64,000 bases of DNA from CAYJAZ01 sp964368455 (GTDB lineage Bacteria > Desulfobacterota > Desulfovibrionia > Desulfovibrionales > Desulfovibrionaceae), in the NCBI GenBank assembly GCA_964368455.1, contig CAYJAZ010000005.1, forward strand, positions 80,796 to 144,795. Reading direction: 5' to 3'. Position numbers and translations under genes: made by a program. Positions within the stretch are counted from its first letter, which is position 1; every line of letters begins with the position of its first letter. Shown one piece after another: positions 53,891 through 62,700 of this stretch. The notes under the pieces were generated by a model. That model worked only from the letters and a program-made list of their open reading frames with translations. It made no database searches and had not been told where the DNA came from.

Positions 53891-53969
53891 TGTATACAAA
53901 ATTTTTTATTTTTTCAAAAATAAATGCTTATTTTTTTATTTTTTCAACAAAACAAGTAAAACTAAGAGC

Positions 53970-53998
53970 TTGACACTAGTTGCTTATACGTGTATAAT
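53970..53998 (+). promoter_or_regulatory. consensus sigma-70 promoter of the amidohydrolase-MFS pair
   Basis: TTGACA (53970-53975), exactly 17 bases, then TATAAT (53993-53998). Both hexamers are perfect. It lies 51 bp before the amidohydrolase start. Confidence 0.85.
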
Positions 53999-54048
53999 GT
54001 ATTAAAATGAACTATTTTTTAATTTTTTAACAGGAAAGGGTATTTAGG

Positions 54049-55248
54049 ATGCTAGTATTGAAAAACTCGCGTGTTATTTCTGAATTAACACCAAATTTTC
54101 AAGGTGAGGCAGCAGACATTTTCATTGAAGGCCAGAAAATCGCTAAGATTTTACCTTCAAATAGTTATGAAATGCCTGCAGAATGGCAAAATGCACAAAT
54201 TATCGACATGACAGGAAAAACTGTCATGCCAGGACTTATCGAAGGGCATTTGCACCTTGATTTAAGTGGTATGGATACATTTGAAGAAAATGTTATGCCT
54301 GGAACATATAGAGTTGTTCGTGCGTTAAAACTTGCTCAAGATAATCTTAGACAAGGCTATACAACAGTGCGTGACGTAGGCGATAGAGACAATATCATTC
54401 TTGATTTAGCTCGTGCTATCCGCGAAGGACTTGTAGTTGGCCCTGATATTTTAGCAAGTGGTAAAATCATCACACCAACAGAAAAAGGAAATAATTTCTT
54501 TGGTGCTATGTATTCTGAAGGCGATAGCCCAATGGAATTTAGAAGAAATGTAAGAAAGCAATACCAACTTGGTGCTGACTTCATTAAAATCATGGCTACT
54601 GGTGCTGTTATGAACCCTGGTGGGGAACCTGGTTCTTCTATTGTTATGGAAGATGAATTAAAGTCTATCTGCGAAACTGCAAAATCTTTAAATCTCTATG
54701 TAGCTGCACATTGCCACGGAACTGAAGCGATTAAAATGTGTATACGCAATGGCGTGCGTACAATTGAACATTCTTCCATTATGGACGATGAAGCTATTGA
54801 AATGTATAAAAATTCTACACAATCTTTCATGATGCCAACTATGGCACCAATGACAAACTTCCTTGAATTTTCAGAAGGAAGACCTGCACACTATATAGAA
54901 AAAGCTCGCAAAATAAAAGACGCTATGGTTGAAGGCATGAAAAAAGCATGTGCTGCTGGCCTTAAAATAGGTTGGGCTACTGATGCTGGTGTGTATGAAG
55001 GCAGTCATGGCGATGGTATCTATGAATTTAGAGCTAGAGTGCGTGATGCTGGTTTCACACCACTTGAATGTCTTATTCAAGCTACAAAAAATAATGCTGA
55101 AATATTGATGATAGATAGCGAAGTAGGAACTTTAGAAGTTGGCAAAAAAGCTAATATTCTCTGCTGTGCTGGTAATCCTGATCAAGATATTGAAGATTTA
55201 ACTAAGGTTGCTATGGTTATTAAAAGCGGTAGTATTGTAAACATTTAA
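54049..55248 (+). CDS. metal-dependent amidohydrolase (imidazolonepropionase-related)
   Basis: A 399-residue TIM-barrel hydrolase. The metal and catalytic set is visible: HLH in EGHLHLDL (about 65), Lys in FIKIMATGAVMNPGG (about 178), His in AAHCHG (about 223), His in TIEHSS (about 241) and Asp in GWATDAG (about 308). The C-terminal beta-sandwich follows. The family includes imidazolonepropionases, prolidase-like and cyclic-amide hydrolases. It has a strong promoter and precedes an MFS gene by 19 bp, so the pair probably takes up and opens an amide or cyclic dipeptide. Confidence 0.9.
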   Translation: MLVLKNSRVISELTPNFQGEAADIFIEGQKIAKILPSNSYEMPAEWQNAQIIDMTGKTVMPGLIEGHLHLDLSGMDTFEENVMPGTYRVVRALKLAQDNLRQGYTTVRDVGDRDNIILDLARAIREGLVVGPDILASGKIITPTEKGNNFFGAMYSEGDSPMEFRRNVRKQYQLGADFIKIMATGAVMNPGGEPGSSIVMEDELKSICETAKSLNLYVAAHCHGTEAIKMCIRNGVRTIEHSSIMDDEAIEMYKNSTQSFMMPTMAPMTNFLEFSEGRPAHYIEKARKIKDAMVEGMKKACAAGLKIGWATDAGVYEGSHGDGIYEFRARVRDAGFTPLECLIQATKNNAEILMIDSEVGTLEVGKKANILCCAGNPDQDIEDLTKVAMVIKSGSIVNI

Positions 55249-55267
55249 CAGAATAAAGGTTATAATT

Positions 55268-56572
55268 ATGTCTAATACAGCAGTAGCTACAGAGTCAAAA
55301 CTCAAAAAAAACATGCCCCTCCTCATAGTTCTTGTTATTTCAGGAGCTTCAATCTATCTTTTACCTTATCTTCGTTATTTTTATTACGATGCATTTAGAG
55401 ATGCATTTATGATGACAAACGAAGAAACAGGTTTAGCTGGTACTTACTTTGGTTTATTTGGTGCTCTTTCCTATTTAATTGGTGGTCTCATTTCAGATAA
55501 AATTTCTATCAAAATCCTTCTTCCTGGTTCTATGATTGTTTCAGGTCTTTTAGGTCTTTTCCTCCTCACTTCTCCAGCTCCTATGACAATTGCTTATATT
55601 CACGGTGTTTGGGGTGTAACTTCTTTGATGACTTTCTGGCCAGCATTGATTAAAACTCTTCGTCTTGTTGGTAACTCTGACGAACAAGGTAAAGTTTTTG
55701 GTATTTTCGAAGGCGGACGTGGTGTCACAAATGCTTCTGTTTATGCCGTAACAGCTTTCTTATTCGGTACATTCATGGTTGCAGGCAATCCATTTACTGG
55801 TATTCGTCCAATTATCATTTTTTATTCAGTAATTCCAACTGTTCTTGGTGTTCTTAATATCTACTTATTGAGAAATGTTGTAGAAGATAGAAGTGCTAAG
55901 TCTGAAGGTGGTATCAATGTTCGTTTGATTGGTAAAGTTCTTTCAAATCCACGTGTATGGATTATTTCATTAATCATTTTCTGTGGTTACACAATGAACA
56001 TGAGTAACTATTATATCGCGCCTTATGCATCAGCTACATTTAGCGTAAGCTTACTTATGGCTGGTATTATGTCATCTTCATCACAATATATCCGTCCTTT
56101 TGCGGCTATTGGTGCTGGTATTCTTGGCGATAAAATCAACGCATCAAAGGTTATGATCTTAGGTCTTTGCCTCACATTCATTGGTATGTCAATCATTTAC
56201 TTTACACCAGTTGGAAGCTCAATGATTCCTATTCTTGTAGGTCTTTTGATTGTTTTTGCTTCAATGTTTATCACTCAAGCAATGCACTTTGCTTTATTAG
56301 AAGAAGATAATACATTCCCACCAGAAGCTTCAGGAACTGTTATTGGTATTCTTTGTACTATTGGTTATCTTCCAGAAGCTATCGTGCCTTATGTTGGTGG
56401 TATTATTCTTGATAATTACGCTTCTGACATCGTTGCTGGCTATCAGCTTATTTTCCTTCTTATTATGGGTGTAACTGCAGTTGGTATTGCAGCAACATTC
56501 TTATGGATGGGTATGACTAAGGCTCGTCGTGCTGAAATTCTTGCTAACAAGAAAGCAGCTGTAAAAGCATAG
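55268..56572 (+). CDS. MFS transporter partnered with amidohydrolase
   Basis: A 434-residue inner-membrane protein with about 12 hydrophobic segments. A DKISIK loop near residue 77 lies at the conserved MFS loop position, and GDKINASK near residue 294 repeats it in the second half. It follows the amidohydrolase by 19 bp and shares its promoter. It probably imports the amidohydrolase's substrate. Confidence 0.9.
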   Translation: MSNTAVATESKLKKNMPLLIVLVISGASIYLLPYLRYFYYDAFRDAFMMTNEETGLAGTYFGLFGALSYLIGGLISDKISIKILLPGSMIVSGLLGLFLLTSPAPMTIAYIHGVWGVTSLMTFWPALIKTLRLVGNSDEQGKVFGIFEGGRGVTNASVYAVTAFLFGTFMVAGNPFTGIRPIIIFYSVIPTVLGVLNIYLLRNVVEDRSAKSEGGINVRLIGKVLSNPRVWIISLIIFCGYTMNMSNYYIAPYASATFSVSLLMAGIMSSSSQYIRPFAAIGAGILGDKINASKVMILGLCLTFIGMSIIYFTPVGSSMIPILVGLLIVFASMFITQAMHFALLEEDNTFPPEASGTVIGILCTIGYLPEAIVPYVGGIILDNYASDIVAGYQLIFLLIMGVTAVGIAATFLWMGMTKARRAEILANKKAAVKA

Positions 56573-56593
56573 TCTTATAAAAACTCAATAAAA

Positions 56594-56632
56594 AAAACTC
56601 AAACTTTGCATTATGCAGGTTTGAGTTTTTTT
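56594..56632 (+). terminator. intrinsic terminator after MFS transporter
   Basis: AAAAACTCAAAC / GTTTGAGTTTTT, a 12-bp perfect stem with a 13-base loop and a T run, 21 bp after the stop codon. Confidence 0.88.
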
Positions 56633-56660
56633 ATGGATTATACTTTGAGTTGAGAGCAAG

Positions 56661-56709
56661 TTTAAAAAGAAAAAGCCCTTGTCCTAAAATGCTTTAAAAC
56701 AAGGGCTTT
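56661..56709 (-). terminator. intrinsic terminator after second adhesin
   Basis: On the minus strand AAAGCCCTTGT / ACAAGGGCTTT forms an 11-bp stem, followed by TTTCTTTTT. It lies 26 bp downstream of the adhesin's stop codon. Confidence 0.88.
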
Positions 56710-56735
56710 AGTTATGAGATTATTTCAGCTTTATT

Positions 56736-59700
56736 TTAGATTATTATATCATCAAGATCGCCATATTCGATATCGTTTAGAGTTGGAGCTCCATTAGAGA
56801 AATTGATAGTAAATTCTTCGTCTTCACCTCTTGTAATAACAATAGAAGATCCTTTAATTTCTATATGAGATCCAGTGCCTTCAAAAGCAGTTAAGTCGAT
56901 TCTATCGCCACTTTCGCCATTTGCATTGAAGTCAATAATGGTATCAGAACCGCCAAAGCTTGTTAAGTCAAATACAAAGACATCATCGCCAGCACCGCCA
57001 ACAAGCACATCATCGCCAGCACCGCCAACTATAGTATCGTTACCGCTACCGCCAAGGATAATGTCGTTACCATCGCCACCTACGAGATAGTCGTTTCCGC
57101 CAAGGCCAAGAAGAAGATCACTGCCGTCGCCACCATAGATCATGTCATTGCCGTCGTATTTACCATCATCGTCTTTACCATCGGCATTTGCGTCAGTAAA
57201 TGGATTTTCCATAGCATTGGCTGCGTCTGTAAGTTTATCAAGATTTACATAGTTACCATCAGCATCTTTTTCAAATGCTTCAAGAATCAACTTGTCTACA
57301 AGATCACCTGTAGTTTTGCCAAGATCTGTATCTGTCTTGTCTGTTACATTTTCGTAGCTATAGTCACCATCAACACCTAATGCTGCAGCAAGATCTTGAA
57401 GAGCGTCTTTATCGCCATCGCCTATAAGAATGTCATTACCACCTTGACCATAGACAAAGTCATCACCTGCATCTGCAATCAATGCATCATTATTAGCCGC
57501 ATCTTTACCATAGTTAATTTTATCCAAGTTATCTTCATCCAATAACCATTCAGGATTATTTCTCAAGAAGTCCATGATAGCATTATCTGAAGCTTTATCG
57601 TATATCGGATTTCCTTCAGCATCAGACATTAGCTTACCATCAGCCTCAAGTGCTTGATTTGCACCAAATAGCTTTCTCAAGTTATTTAGATTAATATCAC
57701 CCATAAGGATATCACTACCTTCGTTAGTAAAGGCTATGTGAGTGCTATCAATAGTTGTAGATGAACCTGAACCGAGATCGAACAAGTTGCTGATATTGCC
57801 ATCAGTTACAGTTATAGAGGTGCCGCTTGTATCATGATTGTCAAGCTTATCTGTATCAGTTCCACTACCAACACCAACAGCGTGGATTGAGTTTTCATTT
57901 CCTTCAGCTTTATCAGCTATCATATCATAGAACTCTTCGCGTGTTGCTAAATTATCATAAACGCCATTTCCATCGCTATCTGTATAATATAATCCAGATT
58001 CTGTTACTCTGAATGTATGAATATTGCCATATTGATCAGTTATTGTATACATTTCAGAATTACTTTCATCTTGTTCTACAATATCCATTGCTACCAAGAG
58101 CCTGTTATACTGGATCAAACGATCCGCATCAGAATCATTCGGTGCACCATCGGTTATAATGAAAGATTCGTTGATATAACCATTTCCTGAAACTTGTTCA
58201 AACCAGTCTGCAGCAGTTTCAAAACCTTGATGATAATGTGTTCCCCAGTGGAAACCTAGGTCAGTACCCTTTGAAGGGCCATCTAATGGATTATAAGCAT
58301 CATCAGCAATTTTATCTGGATCTTTCAAGGCTTCAGTAAGTGCTTCGTGTACTTCTTCGTTATATTCAAACTTACCAGTTTCTTCATTAAATGTAACACC
58401 TTGTGCATTCATTGCTAAAATTTCAGCAATAGATTCGTATATTTCATCTTCGGTCATTCCTGCAAACTCAGCAGGATCCATTGTCATAATATAGGTGTTG
58501 CCACTGCTCTCTCCGTCACCTGAATTATAGTCATCATCACCTGTATTGCCATCAGTAAGTCCCGATTCTGATCTTTGCCAGAAAGTAGTAACTAAGAGGT
58601 TGACTTTACCGCCTTCAACGCCATTAGTGGCATGATTATGCAAGGTATTGATTATAAAGTCAGAAATAGCATCACAAGCTTGTCCAAGACGTGAGGCTAC
58701 ATCTATATCTCCATCTTTATCTCTATCATAATCATCAATATCATTATGACCATCATCGTACATAGAACCTGAGGTATCAAGAATAATTGCAATATTGTAA
58801 TTAGCACCTGGTGCAAGTGCAGCAAATTCACCTGCAAGACCAACTTTTTCACCTTCAAGAGTATTTTCAGAGTCTGCATTTATGTCAAATGATGTTGTGT
58901 CTCCATCGGCATCAGTGATAGTGATAGTAGAGCTATCCTTCCAGGTGTCAGCACCTTTTCCACCAGTCATTTCAACTGACCACAAGTCAGTATCGCCATT
59001 TTGTGTGAGTGTCATGCCGTCAGCTGAAAGCGTTTTGTTGACAAAATTGCCATCCGCATTATACCAACCAGCAGGATTACCGTCTTGTGCATCTTTATAA
59101 GTAAAGGTTGTATCATTGAAGCTTATAGTTTTATCTGCGCCATCATCAGCACCAAAGTCAAGCTCTATAAATGAAGAAGCTGTGTAACCAGTTGAAGCAT
59201 CGCCTGAGATGTTTTGGATTTCGACATCTTTATGCTCTACTGGTGCGTCATCATTTACTTCAAAACCTATTGTTGTCATGTTTGCGTTACCGCTATTATC
59301 TGTAACGGTTACTACGACTTTGCCCGGCAAGTTTACACTTTCATTATCACTATTTGGATTTGTATGTTTTACAGCTTCGTCTTGCTTATAAGTGTATGTA
59401 AGCGTATTACCAGAAACTTTGAAAGACAATGTGCCATTATCTACATCAATAGTTTCTCCGTTTACTTCTTTAACTGTATACTCTGTACCATCAATAGTGA
59501 TAGTTTTGGCATTAGCAATATCAAGGGTTCCACTTGCTGTTGAACCGTCAGCATTAGGAGTTGTACCCTCTGCCATTTCACTTTCATCTACAGTAAGTGT
59601 CTTAGCATCAAGCACAAACTTTGTGCTTGTCATATCACCGTCTTTGTCAGTTGCTGTGAATGTAATCTCTGTTTCAGCATCATATCCTGTACTTGGTGTA

Positions 59701-62700
59701 AACTTCCATTCAATAGGAGTTTTGCTTTGATCAACGATAAGTGTGCCTAATACAGTGCCTTTATCATCCTTGTATGTATAAGTTGTTGTTTCTCCATCAA
59801 TTGTAGAATCTAATGTTTGTCCATTAATGCTCACGTCAAGATCAGCCAAACCATCAGCAGTTTTAATGTCAAGAGTACTACTTGTTGTAGTAGTGTTAGT
59901 GATAAAATTAACGCTTTCCACAACAAAGTCATCGGCACCATTGCCGTTAGTAGCAATGACAATTTTATCAAAAGAAGCACCATCACTTACAATTACTTTA
60001 AATTCATTTGCGTTGAAGTTATCAAGTTCATAAAGATTAATATCTAATGCTACTCCATCTTTATAGAGTATAACAGTTGGGCTAGCTCCACCGTTCCATT
60101 CTACAAGCGTGAAAGTAAGACTACTGCTTGTTTGCCCCTCTGAGAGTTCAATTTGAACTGCTTCATATTCATTACCTGTCTTGTCAATTTGGGCACCACC
60201 ATCTCCACCATTTTTGTTAGAGATGCCAAGTCCTTTTACGTCTTCATTCTTTTCGTAATGAGTTAAGAGCTTAGACTTGCCAGGTGATCCAAATTCGCCA
60301 TTATCGAGAATGCCAGCAGTAAATGTTAAACCATTTATTACTAGTTCTGATTTATCAGCACTTAGGCCACTGCTAAAATCATCAGTAAGAAGTTCAGCAA
60401 AGTTAGTTTCCACAGTATTTACTTTTGTAGTGAAATTGGAATGCTTTATTTCAAGAATATCATCTTGAATTTGAACATTGATAGAACCTTCAGTACTCGT
60501 GCTTCCATCAGAAATATTGAAACCAAAGTTGAGGTCGCTATTATCTTTACCTTCTGTTGGCTCAATAGGTTCAGATGGATCACCTTCAAAGTCAGTATTA
60601 TGATCTGAAGCTGAGTTATCAGGGTCATCATGGTGAACAGATTCTTTCAGTTCAACTTCATAAGTAAATTCACCATTAGTTGTAGTACTTTCAGTTACGG
60701 TAATAGTGATTATTTCTTTGCCATCAGCTGTACCTATAAGCTTATTGCTATTATCTTTGTCGATTGACCATTCAACTTTATCGCCTTCTGAAGTCCAAAG
60801 ATCAGGTTGTTTTCCAGCAGTTAAATCCCATTCAAAGCTTAAGTCATCGCCATTAAGATCTTTTGCTGTGATGGAGCCTGTTGCTTTTGTTTGATCTGGG
60901 AAGCTTTCTACACCATCAATATTTTGACCTGCTTTGCCTGCTCCTGTGCCGTCAGCAAGATAAACTTCAGATACATGAGTGTCTGTAGATGCTACGGTTG
61001 GAGGGCTATTTCCAGCTTCAACAGTATGTTTCACTTCATCTTTATCGCCATCAGTAAAAGTAGTTTCTATATCTGTTCTTCCTGAAACTTCATAAGAAAC
61101 TTCCCAAGTGTCTGTTGGTTTACCATCTGCACCAATTTGCTGAGTGTAGGTTACATCGCCAAGTCTAATAGTAAAGCCCTCTGTAGCATTACCTTTTACC
61201 TCAACATTGTCTAACCAGCCAACACCAGTAATTTTTTCCCAAGTTTGGGTTTCGGCATTCCATTCAACACCAATTTTTTCTGTTCCACCAGCTGAAATTA
61301 CTATTGTAGAGCCATCAGCATCAGCACCATGATTGAATTCTATGAGAGCTCTAGCAAGACCATTTTCATCAACTTCTGCAAGAGTAGTGTCTGGATTATC
61401 GTCAGTTTCTGGGATATAATTGTTTGCTGAAGTAGAAACTACTGGCATATCATCAACGATATTTACATTGATATTACCACTTCCTGCAGGAACATCAAAT
61501 TTATCACCATCTTCATCTACAATAGATTCAATAACAAATCTATCGGCATCAGAATCATTGTCAGCATCTTTATCATGTGTGACTACATCAGTTTGAGTAT
61601 AAGTATATTCTGCTTTATACTGGCCATCGGTTATAGTTATATTAAAAGTGAGATGTCCGTGTGTGCCTGGAATTGCATTTACACCATCTACCATACTAAG
61701 ATCTTCCATTGCTGCATCAGTATAGACATTGCCATCTTTATCTACATAATAATCAACATTATCAACACTTATAACAAGGTGTCCAAAGCCGTCGTGTGAG
61801 TAAAATGTGAAGAAATTAGAATCTGTAGCTACTTGTGTTGCAGGATTTTCTATATTTCCATTAAGAGCATCGTCGTAAGTTTTAAGATTAAGACTTGAGC
61901 CTGCAAAGCCCTCAGGAGTATTGTCTACATTACCACTCACTATAACTTTTGCTGTATCGCCATCTTTATCTTTGAATTGAACCTCAAAAGAAATGCTATC
62001 GTCATTATTGTTTGGTTTTACAGTATAATCACCTGACACATTGTCCATAGTCACAGTTCCCCAAGTGAAAGTGTAGACTGTAGTATCATCAGTTGTAACA
62101 GAAGAATCAGCAGCTAAAACTGTATATTCGCCACCATCAAAATCAGCACCTGTATTGAAATAGTCACTTGCATGCTGTGTTTCTGATGCTAGGTTTAAGG
62201 CTAAGTCGCCAAGATCATTAGTGCCACTTTCTATTGTTGGAGCATCATCGTATATAGTGATATTCACAGTACCTGAAGCATTTCCACCTTTACCATCGCT
62301 CACAGAAACATCAAAGCTATCAGCAATTGAGTCTTTATCGCCTTGGATAGGCTTGCCATCTGCATCTAAATGTTCAGATGGAGTTGTTTGTTTATAAGTA
62401 TAGCTGACAACACCATCCTTTATACTATTGATAGTTATAGTGTTACCATTAGCAGTTGTAAAGCTTTGTGTTCCGTTAAAGACAGTTATCTTTTCACCAT
62501 TAATGGAAATAGTCAACACATCTTCACTATCATAATCGCTTACTTTGAATGTTCCATCAACTGTGCGACCATCGCCATCATTATCAACATCAGCATCACG
62601 GCTATCATCAAGATCATCATAAATTTCAAGATTATTATGAGTTAATGTGATTTTTGGATTACTATTTTCAGCTTCAACAGTATGCTTCACAACATCTTTA

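Noticed and set aside
53970..53986. Sigma-54-like TGACAC..TTGC before the amidohydrolase
   Set aside because: The spacing is two bases too short and GG is missing. The same stretch is a perfect sigma-70 -35/-10 pair.
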